Source of the DNA: Flavihumibacter stibioxidans
Lineage (GTDB): Bacteria; Bacteroidota; Bacteroidia; Chitinophagales; Chitinophagaceae
DNA length: 64,000 bases
Assembly: GCF_014332695.1 (NCBI RefSeq)
Contig: NZ_MBUA01000012.1
Coordinates: 57,858 to 121,857 of the forward strand
Reading direction: 5' to 3'
The translations under genes were made by a program, and so were the position numbers. Position 1 is the first letter of the stretch, and each line of letters starts with the position of its first letter. Below the pieces are notes generated by a model. That model did not search any database. It saw only the letters and a program-made list of their open reading frames with translations, and was not told the DNA's origin. Shown in pieces: positions 35,004 through 44,850 of the stretch.

Positions 35004-36761
35004 ATGAAAATTCTACTGCAATACCTTAAGCCATATAAATGGCTGGTATTACTCACCTTATTACTGGCCGGAATCAATACCGGCTTTTCGCTTATTGATC
35101 CGATCATCTTCGGGAGGATGACAAAAATCGCTTTTGACCACAAGAAATACACCTGGCCCGAATTCGGAAGAGCTGTCGGCTGGCTGGTACTGCTATCCAT
35201 CACCGTAGCCATGGTCAGCCGGATTGCGAAGGCATTCCAGGATTATTTTTTTAACGTGATCACACAAAAATTCGGGGCCAAGGTTTTTACAGACGGACTA
35301 CAACACGCCATGAAACTGCCCTTTCATGAATTTGAAGACCAGCGAAGTGGTGAAACACTCAGCATCCTCCAGAAAGTTGAAACCGATACTGAAAAATTCA
35401 TCTCCAATTTCATCAATATATTATTCGGTGTCCTTATAGGCGTTTTGTTTGTGGCGGCCTATGCATTCACCATTCACTGGTCGCTGCCACTGGTATATTT
35501 CGGCGGAATATTTTTGCTGACCGTACTGACCAATTTCCTGAGCAAGCGGATCAAGACCATCCAGAAAAACATTGTATCACAAACCACTTCACTGGCTGGC
35601 AGCACCACTGAATCACTCCGCAACATCGAACTGATCAAGAGCCTTGGTCTTACCAACCAGGAAGTGCAGCGACTGAACCGGAATACCTATAAGATACTGG
35701 GGCTCGAATTGACCAAGGTAAAACGTGTCAGGAGTCTGAGTTTCGTTCAGGGAACATTCGTGAATACGCTGAGGCAGGTGATCCTGTTCCTTCTGCTCTG
35801 GCTGATCTACCGCGAAACCATGAAACCGGAAGAACTGGTGACGATGCAGATATTTTCCTTCTTTGTTTTCGGGCCCCTGCAGGAAATCGGCAATATCATC
35901 CTCTCCTACCGGGAAGCGGAAGCATCGCTGAACAATTTTAAAAACCTGATGCAGAAACAACCCGAACCACGCCCGGCCAACCCGATTGAACTATCCGCCA
36001 TTCACCACCTGAGCTTCAGGGATGTAAGCTTCAAACACAAATCCACCAGGCATTACGCCATCCAGCAGATGAGCTTTGAGGTGAAGAAGGGAGAAACAAT
36101 CGCTTTCGTGGGGCCATCCGGAGCCGGAAAAACTACCCTGGTGAAATTACTGGTGGGACTCTATCGTCCACAGGAAGGAAGTATATCCTACAATGGTATT
36201 AATGAGAATGATATTGATTATGAGGAACTGCGCAAACAGATCGGGTTCGTAACACAGGACACCCAATTATTCTCCGGAACCATCCGTGAAAACCTGCTGT
36301 TTGTACAACCCAATGCTTCTGATGAAGAAGTGCTGGACGCCCTGTACAAAGCCAGTTGCCAGAACCTGCTTGGCAAAGCAGAAAAAGGACTCGACTCGGT
36401 GATTGGGGAAAGCGGCCTGAAACTCAGCGGAGGGGAAAAACAACGACTGTCTATTGCGCGATCATTACTGCGCCATCCCAATCTCCTGATTTTTGATGAA
36501 GCCACCTCTGCCCTGGACTCCCTGACCGAGGAAGAGATCACACGCACCATCAGGCAGATATCCTCGCAGCGGGAACAGATCACCATCATGATCGCGCATA
36601 GATTAAGCACTATCATGCACGCTGACCGGATCTATGTCCTTGAGAAAGGAGAAATAGCAGAGACCGGTACCCACCAGGCTTTGCTGGAGGAGAAGGGTCT
36701 CTACTATGCCATGTGGCGCCAGCAGATCGGTGAAAGAAAAGCCCTGGTCAGCCCGGCCTGA
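35004..36761 (+). CDS. ABC transporter with fused membrane and ATPase domains (MsbA-like)
   Basis: Half-transporter that probably flips a lipid or lipid-linked molecule. Residues 1-330 hold six helices (YLKPYKWLVLLTLLLAG at the start). The ATPase domain follows, with Walker A GPSGAGKTT, Q-loop VTQDTQLFSGT, signature LSGGEKQRLS, Walker B LLIFDEATSALD and switch His in AHRLST. Length 585 matches MsbA-type lipid flippases. Divergent from the ligase-like gene (91 bp between). Lipid A or glycan precursor flipping is inferred from location; general multidrug export is the alternative. Its stop is one base from the stop of the convergent TonB receptor gene. Confidence 0.87.
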   Translation: MKILLQYLKPYKWLVLLTLLLAGINTGFSLIDPIIFGRMTKIAFDHKKYTWPEFGRAVGWLVLLSITVAMVSRIAKAFQDYFFNVITQKFGAKVFTDGLQHAMKLPFHEFEDQRSGETLSILQKVETDTEKFISNFINILFGVLIGVLFVAAYAFTIHWSLPLVYFGGIFLLTVLTNFLSKRIKTIQKNIVSQTTSLAGSTTESLRNIELIKSLGLTNQEVQRLNRNTYKILGLELTKVKRVRSLSFVQGTFVNTLRQVILFLLLWLIYRETMKPEELVTMQIFSFFVFGPLQEIGNIILSYREAEASLNNFKNLMQKQPEPRPANPIELSAIHHLSFRDVSFKHKSTRHYAIQQMSFEVKKGETIAFVGPSGAGKTTLVKLLVGLYRPQEGSISYNGINENDIDYEELRKQIGFVTQDTQLFSGTIRENLLFVQPNASDEEVLDALYKASCQNLLGKAEKGLDSVIGESGLKLSGGEKQRLSIARSLLRHPNLLIFDEATSALDSLTEEEITRTIRQISSQREQITIMIAHRLSTIMHADRIYVLEKGEIAETGTHQALLEEKGLYYAMWRQQIGERKALVSPA

Positions 36762-36762
36762 T

Positions 36763-39144
36763 TTATTTTTTGCCGATTGAGAAATCCAGCGGGATCAATA
36801 ACTTGATATTGAAATTACGCCCCATGGCAAATACACCCGTGCGGCCTGTCACCAGGTTTTCAGCAGTATATTTCAGGCGACTGAGATGATTCTGGTAGGC
36901 CACATCTCCGATATTCATCACATTGAAATAAATGCTTGCGAAGTTTTTCTTACCCGCGAAAAGATCAGCGCTCAGACCTGCATTCAGCAGGGTATAAGCT
37001 GCAGTTATGGTTTCAGTGTTAAATACATCAAAGATCTTCTTCTGTGCCAGGGTATTGTCGAGCTGGAACCTGAGGGAAAGATTACGGAATGTTTTTCCTT
37101 CTTTCAGGAAATCGCCCCTCAGCTCAGACAGCCATCTGCCAGCCGGGATAAAAGGAATATTCCTGTTTCCTTCGACCCCGTCACTAAAACGGCCACGCAC
37201 ATACGAAAATGAATTTTCGAAATGGAGCCAGTCAAGTGGGTGGGGATGGATATCCACCACCACTTCAAATCCCGCGAGGCTGGCATCCTGCTGGTTGAAG
37301 CGGAAAGCAGTATTGCCATCCACCAGTGAATCGCCCCCGTTAACGGCAGGGATCCTGCTGTAATAGATATAATTATTGATGCTGTTCAGGAACAGGCTTG
37401 CTGAAAGGGAAAGGTGATCAGAATTAAATTCCGATCCAAGGTCTGCCTGCCAGCTGCTTTCGGACTGCAGGTTCCTGTTGCCATATTCGTACCGGTTGGT
37501 TCCTTCATGCGTACCGTTGGAAGCCAGTTCCGGTATACTTGGCGCCCGGAAACCCCTGGAAAGATTAAACTTGAGCGATATGGCCGGGGTTGGCAGGTAA
37601 CTAATGCCGGCACTGCCGGAAAGATTGGAAAAATTCCGTGAAAAGGCCGCAAACTTTTCCTCCCCATCCTCCTCCATGAACTTTGAACGGATATGGCGGT
37701 TATCGAAACGCAGTCCGCCACTGAAAGTCAGTTTCTCCACTGATTTCTGTACATATCCGAAAACACCCGCATCAAACATATTGTATTCAGGGATCAGCGC
37801 TTCTTCCCCCTTATTCTGATTTGCCTGGGACAACCCGTTAACGCCAACCGTTACACGCCATTTGTTTTTCTCCCTGAAGTGGAAAGCTGTTGAATAGGTG
37901 AATGTATTCAGGTCAAAGTATAGTTCCCTGTCCTTATAATCATCGGGGTTGGCAAACTCCATACGCTGGTTCCGCTGGTAACCGATATTCAGTGTGATCC
38001 GGCCGGCACCGATCTGGAAGCTGTTATCCGATGCCACCTTGAAATGTTTTATCTCCTGCATCGGAACATGTGGTTTGATACTCCTGAAATCAGCCGCATC
38101 GGGAACGCCTTCTCCCCCACCGGGTAAAAGTTTGATGAACTCCCCGGTTTCATTTCTCTCACCCTCCACCACACCGAGTTGCTGGTTAAAATTGCTGATG
38201 ACCAGGTGGCTGTAACCCCAGTTGCCATTGTAACCAAGGTAACCGCCAAAATTCTTCTCATTAAACCTTGAATTAAAGACCCGGCCGTCGTACTTATTTT
38301 TATAGTCGGTTGCTGCTTTGTAGGAACCGTATGCATTCCAGTTAAAACCTTTGTTATTGGCACCAAGGTTCATGTGAAAGGAACGGAGCCGGTTATTGGT
38401 CTGGTAATTGGAAACAAAAGAACCTTTCATCCTGCCTTCCTGCACCGGCACATTCGTAAGGATATTGATCACACCAGCCATGGCATCACTGCCATACATC
38501 AACGAAGCCGGTCCTTTCAGTATCTCCACTTTCTGCACACTTAATTCATCGATCTCCAGGCCATGCTCTTCCCCCCATTGCTGGCCCTCCTGCCGGATGC
38601 CATCATTCAGAACGATCACCCGGTTGAAACCCAATCCCCGGATAACAGGCTTGGAAATTGCCGGTCCGGTTGACACCTGGGAAACGCCTGGTTTATTACT
38701 CAGGGCATCCACCAGGTTGCTGGAAACAGATCTAACCAATTCCTCTTTCCTGACCACGGTAACAGGTGTGGGGTTACGCCGGGCCTGCATGGCTGTACTG
38801 ATTCCCGTTACCACCACCTCATCGTTTTCAACCACGGAAGGGCTTAGTTGAAAATCCTTTATTGCCCCTGGTTTGATGACCACAAATTCAGACAGGGATG
38901 CATAACCGACATAGGACAGCTCTACCAGGTGCTGCCCTTCAGATAAATTATTCAGCCGGTATTCGCCTTTCGCATTGGTGGAAGTGCCTGTTTTCAGGTC
39001 CACCACCCAGACGGAAGCACCAGCCAGCGGCAGACCGGTTTGACTATCAGTCACCCTGCCCGAAAGCGAGTTTTTTGATTGCTGTGAACGGGCAGTACCC
39101 ACACTGAAAAGCAGCACAATAAGGAAGTAGTAAATTCTGGTCAT
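36763..39144 (-). CDS. TonB-dependent receptor with carboxypeptidase-like N-terminal domain
   Basis: Outer-membrane active importer. After a signal peptide (YFLIVLLFSVGTARS) comes a CarboxypepD-regulatory-like domain (about residues 22-105, SGRVTDSQTGLPLAGASVWV). Then the plug (VDALSNKPGVSQ, RGLGFNRVIVLNDGIRQ, KGPASLMYGSDAMAGVIN) and a large barrel with the closing strand NIKLLIPLDFSIGKK. Start set at 39144 (MTRIYYF), with the signal peptide in place; a start at 39165 adds seven residues. No SusD partner, so a metal chelate or small nutrient is more likely than a glycan. It lies behind a two-component pair on the same strand. Confidence 0.9.
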   Translation of the reverse strand: MTRIYYFLIVLLFSVGTARSQQSKNSLSGRVTDSQTGLPLAGASVWVVDLKTGTSTNAKGEYRLNNLSEGQHLVELSYVGYASLSEFVVIKPGAIKDFQLSPSVVENDEVVVTGISTAMQARRNPTPVTVVRKEELVRSVSSNLVDALSNKPGVSQVSTGPAISKPVIRGLGFNRVIVLNDGIRQEGQQWGEEHGLEIDELSVQKVEILKGPASLMYGSDAMAGVINILTNVPVQEGRMKGSFVSNYQTNNRLRSFHMNLGANNKGFNWNAYGSYKAATDYKNKYDGRVFNSRFNEKNFGGYLGYNGNWGYSHLVISNFNQQLGVVEGERNETGEFIKLLPGGGEGVPDAADFRSIKPHVPMQEIKHFKVASDNSFQIGAGRITLNIGYQRNQRMEFANPDDYKDRELYFDLNTFTYSTAFHFREKNKWRVTVGVNGLSQANQNKGEEALIPEYNMFDAGVFGYVQKSVEKLTFSGGLRFDNRHIRSKFMEEDGEEKFAAFSRNFSNLSGSAGISYLPTPAISLKFNLSRGFRAPSIPELASNGTHEGTNRYEYGNRNLQSESSWQADLGSEFNSDHLSLSASLFLNSINNYIYYSRIPAVNGGDSLVDGNTAFRFNQQDASLAGFEVVVDIHPHPLDWLHFENSFSYVRGRFSDGVEGNRNIPFIPAGRWLSELRGDFLKEGKTFRNLSLRFQLDNTLAQKKIFDVFNTETITAAYTLLNAGLSADLFAGKKNFASIYFNVMNIGDVAYQNHLSRLKYTAENLVTGRTGVFAMGRNFNIKLLIPLDFSIGKK

Positions 39145-39170
39145 TTTTTTGCCTTTTTGAAACAACGATG

Positions 39171-39178
39171 CAAATATA
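39171..39178 (-). promoter_or_regulatory. -7 box TATATTTG of the TonB receptor gene
   Basis: On the minus strand TATATTTG matches TAnnTTTG, with a TTG 22 bases upstream (consensus spacing about 19-20). It ends 26 bases before the ATG at 39144, inside the gap between the histidine kinase and receptor genes. Confidence 0.5.
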
Positions 39179-39214
39179 GGGGGATGCTAGCCTGTTTTTG
39201 CAACAATGCTGCTT

Positions 39215-41050
39215 TTATTTTTTAAACCTCACGGTAAAACGGCAGCCTTTTCCGGTTTCGCTGGTACAGGTGATTGACCCGTTGAGTTCTGTAACCAGCC
39301 GGTTCACAATGGCCAGTCCCAGGCCGGTAGAGCCTTCCCCTGCTGTGGGCCGGTTGGTCAGTTGGGCATATTTGGTGAAGAGAAGCTGTTGCTCTTCTTC
39401 TGGGATGCCCGGTCCTTCATCTTCCACTGCAAGTTCTGCAAAATCACCCTTATCAGTAACCGAAACCCTTACCTCCCTGCCAGCTGGGGTGAATTTTATA
39501 GCATTGGAAAGCAGGTTATCCAGAATCCTCCGGATCAAAGCCTGGTCAGTCATCAGGAATACCGGCTCCTTCATCAAGGTAACATGAAGGCGGATATCCT
39601 TTGCGGCAGCCGCCGCCTGGTGTTCCCCTGCAACATGTGCCGCAAAATCGCCCAGGTTAAGCTCTTCCATTTCCAGTTTCTCCAGGCTGGTGCCCAGCCT
39701 TTCGATTTCCAGGATCTGGCGGATCAGTTTTTCGCCATTCAGGGCTGCGCCCCTGATCTTTTCCAATGATTTTTGCTGTCCGGCTGAAAGCGGTTGATCC
39801 TGCTCCAGCAGGCGGCTCCAGGTATCAATGGTAATAAAGGGGGTACTCAGATCATGGGAAACGATACTGATCAGTGAATTTTTTTCCTGGTTCAGGATAG
39901 CCAGCTTTTCTTTCTGACGGCCAATAATATCATTAACTTTTTTCAGCCTGAGGTTTGAGTTTCGGTACACCAGTAACAAGATGCCGACAAGTAAACCGAT
40001 GATACCTGCCGCGATGACCAGTAGCTTCAGGTTACGGTTCTGAAGGCGCCCTTTTTCCACGGAAGCCTCCAGCAGCCGGTTCTGTTTTTCGCGATCGCGG
40101 GCATTGAACCTTTCCTGCATTTCTGCAATCGTTCTGCCAGACGACTCATTAACCATGGCGGTATCCAGGCGGTACCATTTTCGCTGGTATTCGAAAGCTC
40201 GCCTGTACTGGCCCTGTTTTTCGTGGAATTTGGAAATCAGTGCATAGGTTTCCGCCTCTTTACTTTTTGATCCGAGCCTGAGGGCAACCTGTAAGGCAGC
40301 ATCCGTATACCATTTCGCGGAATCATAATGTCCCTGTTCGAGAAACACATCACCCAGGTTCAGGTAATCCGTCCAAAGGCTGGCGGTGTCTGATGATGAC
40401 TCATGAACCTGCTTGTTGATGTTAAAATATTCCCTGGCCTTCTGAAAATTATTTTCCTTAAAATATACGTTGCCCAGGTTATTGTAAATGACGGGGAGGC
40501 TTTCTGTCCGCTTATACTGGTTGCTTAATTTCAGCGCCCGGTTCAGGTAAATAAGTGCTGTATCGGTCTGGTTCAGCATATTGTATAAGGCACCCAGGTT
40601 GCTATAGGCGGAAATAAGGGAAGATACTTCGCCCTGCAATTCAGACAGGCGAAGTGACCGCAGGTAAACTTCCTTTGCTTTTGCCGGCTGTTTTATTTCA
40701 GAGTACACAATTGCCAGGTCACTCAGCGCGGCAATTTCATATTCTATTTGTCCACTGCTCCTTGATTCGGCCAGGGTTGCCAGGTAATAGCGGATGGCCT
40801 CATCATAATCTCCGGAAAACTCGCTGTGTATGCCCTTTAATCGCAGGGCCAGGATCCTGCCTTTCCTGAAGTCCAGCTGGTCCGACTGTTGTTCAATAAA
40901 GGCAGCATTGATCAGGAGAGAATCCAGCTTCTCTTCCGAAAATTCCAATGAATGGTCATACAGACTTTTCAGGTAATTGGTATCCGGTTTCTGGGCAATG
41001 GATACACTCACCTGGCAAAAGGCAAATGCTATAATCAGGATGTATTTCAA
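39215..41050 (-). CDS. TPR-containing sensor histidine kinase
   Basis: Two-component sensor. A signal peptide (residues 1-19) leads to a periplasmic region of tandem TPR repeats (about 65-300; for example NLGALYNMLNQTDTALIYLNRAL and NLGNVYFKENNFQKAREYF). One membrane helix at 342-362 is followed by a coiled coil and the HisKA dimerisation domain with H399 in SIVSHDLSTPF. The ATPase domain has N-box DNLLSNAIKFTP, DEGPGIPEEE and GLGLAIV. Its start overlaps the response regulator stop by four bases, so the pair is translationally coupled. The ligand is unknown. Confidence 0.92.
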   Translation of the reverse strand: MKYILIIAFAFCQVSVSIAQKPDTNYLKSLYDHSLEFSEEKLDSLLINAAFIEQQSDQLDFRKGRILALRLKGIHSEFSGDYDEAIRYYLATLAESRSSGQIEYEIAALSDLAIVYSEIKQPAKAKEVYLRSLRLSELQGEVSSLISAYSNLGALYNMLNQTDTALIYLNRALKLSNQYKRTESLPVIYNNLGNVYFKENNFQKAREYFNINKQVHESSSDTASLWTDYLNLGDVFLEQGHYDSAKWYTDAALQVALRLGSKSKEAETYALISKFHEKQGQYRRAFEYQRKWYRLDTAMVNESSGRTIAEMQERFNARDREKQNRLLEASVEKGRLQNRNLKLLVIAAGIIGLLVGILLLVYRNSNLRLKKVNDIIGRQKEKLAILNQEKNSLISIVSHDLSTPFITIDTWSRLLEQDQPLSAGQQKSLEKIRGAALNGEKLIRQILEIERLGTSLEKLEMEELNLGDFAAHVAGEHQAAAAAKDIRLHVTLMKEPVFLMTDQALIRRILDNLLSNAIKFTPAGREVRVSVTDKGDFAELAVEDEGPGIPEEEQQLLFTKYAQLTNRPTAGEGSTGLGLAIVNRLVTELNGSITCTSETGKGCRFTVRFKK

Positions 41051-41691
41051 TCAATCAGGTTATTCCTGAGAGCAAACTTCACCAATCCAACCGTATTCTG
41101 TACACCGAGTTTTGCAATCAGGTTCTTCCGGTGGGTTTCAATCGTACTTACACTTAAAAACAGTTTTTGGGCGATTTCGGCATTACTGAATTCGCGGCAT
41201 ACCAGTTTCAGCACTTCAATTTCACGCTTTGACAATATCTCATCCACTTTCCTGTCCTCAATAGTGAGGGTATTGCGAAAATCCCCTTCATGCAGGATAT
41301 CAATTTCCCTGCTGAAATAGTTCTTTCCGGCCCCTACAGTTTCAATGGCTGTTACCAGTTCTTCCACTGTTGCATTTTTGAGAATATATCCCTGGATGCG
41401 ATACTTCATCAACTTGTGAACATACCGGGTGCCCCTCATCAGTGTGAGGTAAATGACGCGCTGCATTGGCCGGATGGCCCTGATCCTGCGAATCAGTTCC
41501 TCCTCCTCCATATCCGGAAGGTTGACATCCAGCAGTAACACATCATCCGGGGAAAGTTCAGGTAACCTGTTGAGCAAATCCTTTGCGCTTAGACTTGAAC
41601 CGGTTACTTCAACCTTTTCCTGTTTTTGCAATAAAAGGGAGATTCCTTCCAGGTACATCTCATGATCATCGGTGATAAAAACCCTTATCAT
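41047..41691 (-). CDS. LuxR/NarL-family response regulator
   Basis: Receiver domain (residues 1-120) with acidic pair D8-D9, phosphoacceptor D55 in LLLDVNLPD and the conserved Lys in GYILKNAT. A LuxR-type helix-turn-helix follows at about 145-205 (LSKREIEVLKLVCREFSNAEIAQKL ... STIETHRKNL). Length 214 is standard. Paired with the TPR kinase gene directly downstream; the TonB receptor after it is a plausible target. A -33/-7 promoter is not evident upstream. Confidence 0.94.
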   Translation of the reverse strand: MIRVFITDDHEMYLEGISLLLQKQEKVEVTGSSLSAKDLLNRLPELSPDDVLLLDVNLPDMEEEELIRRIRAIRPMQRVIYLTLMRGTRYVHKLMKYRIQGYILKNATVEELVTAIETVGAGKNYFSREIDILHEGDFRNTLTIEDRKVDEILSKREIEVLKLVCREFSNAEIAQKLFLSVSTIETHRKNLIAKLGVQNTVGLVKFALRNNLID

Positions 41692-41773
41692 ACTTCACAG
41701 CTCATTTTGGTACATAAATTCCCATTGAATATTCGGGATTTACAAAGAAACTATTTTTTAATGTTTCATTAAA

Positions 41774-41803
41774 TAAAAAACGCTGTGCCACCACACAGCG
41801 TTT
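41774..41803 (-). terminator. rho-independent terminator of the thiolase gene
   Basis: Perfect 10-bp stem AAACGCTGTG/CACAGCGTTT (41778-41787 with 41794-41803) and six-base loop, followed on the minus strand by a T-rich tract. It lies 21 bases beyond the thiolase stop. Confidence 0.85.
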
Positions 41804-41824
41804 CAAACTTACCTTGTTGCAGTT

Positions 41825-43000
41825 TTACAGATTTTCAATAATGCCGGCAATACCCTGTCCACCGCCCACACATGCCGTTACCAAACCATATTTTTTACCG
41901 AGTCGTTTCATATCCTGGGTAATCTGAATGGTCAGCTTGGCACCGGTGCATCCCAGCGGATGGCCAAGGGCAATAGCTCCCCCATTGATATTTACCAGTT
42001 CCGGATTAAGTCCGGCTTCCCTGATTACAGCCAGCGCCTGGGATGCAAAAGCCTCATTCAATTCCACCAGGTCAATTTGTGACAGGCTCATTCCAGCCTG
42101 CTTCAGCGCTTTGGGAATGGCAGCTACCGGTCCTATGCCCATAATACGGGGATGCACACCCGCACTTGCACAACTTACCAGCCTGGCCATCGGTTGAAGC
42201 CCGAGTTCCTTTACCATGGTTTCACTCATCACCACCACAAAAGCAGCGCCATCACTGGTCTGTGATGAGTTGCCCGCCGTTACCACACCACCTGCCGCGA
42301 ATGCAGGCTTCAGTTTGGCAAGCGCTTCCAGGCTGGTATCAGCACGCGGACCTTCATCTGTTTCTACGAGGTATTCCTTTTTTTGTTTTTTGCCTTTATC
42401 ATCAAGATATACCTGCTCCACTTTAACCGGAAGAATACCGGGTTTGAAATACCCCTGTTCAATGGCACGAATGGCTTTCTGGTGACTGTTGTAGGAAAAC
42501 TCATCCTGCGCCTCACGGCTGATGCCATATTCCTTCGCCACCGCTTCGGCTGTTAATCCCATGCCAAGGTAATAGTCAGGGGTTTCGCTGGCCACACTGT
42601 AGGCCGGAACCGTTTTCCAACCAACTGTAGGCACCATACTCATGCTTTCCACACCACCCGCCACAATGCATTCTGCCAGGCCACTGCGTATTTTTGCCGA
42701 AGCGATGGCGATGGTTTCAAGGCCACTTGCACAATACCGGTTAACCGTCATGCCCGGCACTTCAATACCCAGGGCCCTTACCGAGATCATGCGACCTACC
42801 TGCAAGCCCTGCTCAGCTTCAGGAACAGCATTGCCCACAATCAGGTCATCCACCCTCGACGGATCGAGTTGCGGCACGGAGGCCATCAAACCTTTAATAA
42901 CATCCACTGCGAGGTCATCCGGACGTACAAAACGGAAGCCTCCCCTTTTTGATTTGGTAACAGCCGTGCGGAACCCCGCAACAATGTAAGCATCCTGCAT
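41825..43000 (-). CDS. acetyl-CoA acyltransferase (thiolase)
   Basis: Thiolase-family enzyme that cleaves 3-ketoacyl-CoA in fatty-acid oxidation, or condenses acetyl-CoA. The acyl-accepting Cys is C90 in NRYCASGLE. The C-terminal half has [11 protein letters not shown], the His motif [16 protein letters not shown] and the base-Cys motif CVGGGQG. Start at 43000 ([14 protein letters not shown]); a start nine residues earlier has no family support. Length 391 is typical. No fadB partner is adjacent, so degradative versus biosynthetic use is open. Confidence 0.92.
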   Translation of the reverse strand: MQDAYIVAGFRTAVTKSKRGGFRFVRPDDLAVDVIKGLMASVPQLDPSRVDDLIVGNAVPEAEQGLQVGRMISVRALGIEVPGMTVNRYCASGLETIAIASAKIRSGLAECIVAGGVESMSMVPTVGWKTVPAYSVASETPDYYLGMGLTAEAVAKEYGISREAQDEFSYNSHQKAIRAIEQGYFKPGILPVKVEQVYLDDKGKKQKKEYLVETDEGPRADTSLEALAKLKPAFAAGGVVTAGNSSQTSDGAAFVVVMSETMVKELGLQPMARLVSCASAGVHPRIMGIGPVAAIPKALKQAGMSLSQIDLVELNEAFASQALAVIREAGLNPELVNINGGAIALGHPLGCTGAKLTIQITQDMKRLGKKYGLVTACVGGGQGIAGIIENL

Positions 43001-43172
43001 ATGAATATGTTTTATATGTGCAATCATCCCCCAACCACTCCTGCCGTTTCTTCACACTGCATTTATTTAGTTGCATAGACAACTTTCTGAATCAAATTTA
43101 AGTTTTCTCCTATTCCATGAAAAATAATTTTTTGCAATCCCCGGCCAAAGGTTTTTTTTTGATAAAAAGTTA

Positions 43173-43763
43173 ATGAAGAAGACCTTATTCGTATTAGCCT
43201 GGATGATCTGCGCTGTTACTGCCCACTCCCAAACCGCTGCCGACAGTGCCGCACTGGTGCAACGCCTGGATGAATTCATGAAAGCAAACAGCGTACTCGA
43301 TATTCCCAAAGTGATTGACTATACCTATCCCAAACTGTTTGAACTGGCTCCGAAAGAAACCATCATAGAAGCCATGAAAAACAGCTTTGACAATGAGGAA
43401 ATAAAAATAACGATGGACTCACTGGCAGTGGTTAAGATCCACCCCGTGTTTGCACTTAATAATGGCATGTATTCGCGGATCGACTATTCCATGGTAATGC
43501 GGATGCAATTCAAAAAACAGCTGAATATGGACCAGGAGCAGGTGAATTCAGCCCTGACTGCTTTCCGCACACAATTTGGCCAGAAAAATGTATGGTACAA
43601 CGAAACAGATAAGCTTTTTAATATTTACCAGCTGACATCCATGGCCGCGCTCCGGGATGAACCAAAAGAAAAATGGACATTTGTAAATATAAAAAAAGAC
43701 GACCCCATGATGATGCAGCTGCTGGATAAGGCTCTTATCGAAAAGCTGGAATCATACAAATAA
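43173..43763 (+). CDS. small secreted protein of unknown function
   Basis: Not recognised. A signal peptide (LFVLAWMICAVTAHSQ, cleavage near residue 20) is followed by an alpha/beta-like domain with no Cys after the signal. Residues 30-90 (LDEFMKANSVLDIPKVIDYTYPKLFELAP) resemble in feel the small SnoaL/DUF4878-like periplasmic proteins, but no motif proves this. It starts after a tract of nine to ten T. pyrD begins seven bases after its stop, so the two are likely co-transcribed. Confidence 0.75.
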   Translation: MKKTLFVLAWMICAVTAHSQTAADSAALVQRLDEFMKANSVLDIPKVIDYTYPKLFELAPKETIIEAMKNSFDNEEIKITMDSLAVVKIHPVFALNNGMYSRIDYSMVMRMQFKKQLNMDQEQVNSALTAFRTQFGQKNVWYNETDKLFNIYQLTSMAALRDEPKEKWTFVNIKKDDPMMMQLLDKALIEKLESYK

Positions 43764-43770
43764 AAGGCAC

Positions 43771-44817
43771 ATGTATTCCCTATTACGCAATCTACTTTTC
43801 CGTTTGCCGGCTGAATCGGCCCATTATTTTTCAATGAACAGTCTGCAGCTTGCCTGTTCTGTACCCGCCATCAGAAAATACATCGCCAGGACTTTTACCG
43901 CGACTGAAAGCCGGCCGGTGCAGGCATTCGGACTGGATTTTAAAAATGCAGTGGGACTTGCAGCCGGTTTTGATAAAAATGCCCGATATCTCCGTGAACT
44001 CGAAGCCCTGGGTTTTGGTTTTGTGGAGATCGGAACGGTAACGCCCAAACCCCAGCCCGGCAATGAAAAGCCACGCCTTTTCCGTCTTCCTAAAGACAAG
44101 GCCCTGATCAACCGGATGGGATTCAATAATGACGGGGTAAAAGTGGTTGCGGAAAGACTCAAAAACTGGAAACTGGCCCATCCTGATAACAGAAACGGAC
44201 AACCGAAACTGATCATTGGCGGCAATATTGGTAAAAACAAGGTAACACCCAATGAAGAAGCATGGAAGGATTATGAGATCTGTTTCCGTGAACTCTTTGA
44301 TGTGGTGGATTATTTCGTGGTAAATGTGAGTTCCCCCAACACGCCGGGACTGCGGGCCCTGCAGGAGAAAGACGCCCTGCACAAGATACTGTCGCACCTG
44401 CAGACCATCAACCAGCAACAGCCGAGGCCAAAACCCCTGTTACTGAAGATCGCCCCCGACCTCACCACAGAACAAATCGATGATGTGATTGACCTGGCAC
44501 TCGAAATCAGGCTGGACGGGCTTGTGGCCAGCAATACCACCATCAGCCGCGCAGATCTGCAGACGTCCGCAAAGGAACTGGAAAAGATCGGGGCGGGCGG
44601 ACTGAGCGGATCTCCCTTACGTACACGGGCAACCGAAATAGTGGATTATATCCGCCGCCGTTCAGGAGGAGCTATTCCCATTATTGCCAGTGGCGGAATT
44701 TTTACCGGCGAAGATGCACGCGAAAAACTGTCAGCCGGAGCATCCCTGGTACAGGTATGGACCGGATTTATTTATGTAGGTCCTACTATTGCAAAAAACA
44801 TTTGTAAATCACTCTGA
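43771..44817 (+). CDS. pyrD: quinone-dependent dihydroorotate dehydrogenase (class 2)
   Basis: Oxidises dihydroorotate to orotate in pyrimidine synthesis and passes electrons to menaquinone. The N-terminal amphipathic helix (LLRNLLFRLPAESAHYFSM) that docks class 2 enzymes to the membrane is present. FMN and substrate site segments follow: NAVGLAAGFDKNA, GTVTPKPQPGN, INRMGFNNDG, NVSSPNTPGLR with the catalytic Ser, and ASNTTISR. Near the end are SGGIFTGEDA and QVWTGFIYVGP. Length 348 is usual. Confidence 0.95.
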   Translation: MYSLLRNLLFRLPAESAHYFSMNSLQLACSVPAIRKYIARTFTATESRPVQAFGLDFKNAVGLAAGFDKNARYLRELEALGFGFVEIGTVTPKPQPGNEKPRLFRLPKDKALINRMGFNNDGVKVVAERLKNWKLAHPDNRNGQPKLIIGGNIGKNKVTPNEEAWKDYEICFRELFDVVDYFVVNVSSPNTPGLRALQEKDALHKILSHLQTINQQQPRPKPLLLKIAPDLTTEQIDDVIDLALEIRLDGLVASNTTISRADLQTSAKELEKIGAGGLSGSPLRTRATEIVDYIRRRSGGAIPIIASGGIFTGEDAREKLSAGASLVQVWTGFIYVGPTIAKNICKSL

Positions 44818-44850
44818 GTTTAACCACCAACCACTAACAATAATTTTTTT

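Noticed and set aside
43150-43162. Poly-T tract as terminator of the thiolase region
   Set aside because: No stem precedes it on either strand, and the thiolase gene already has a strong terminator at its other end.
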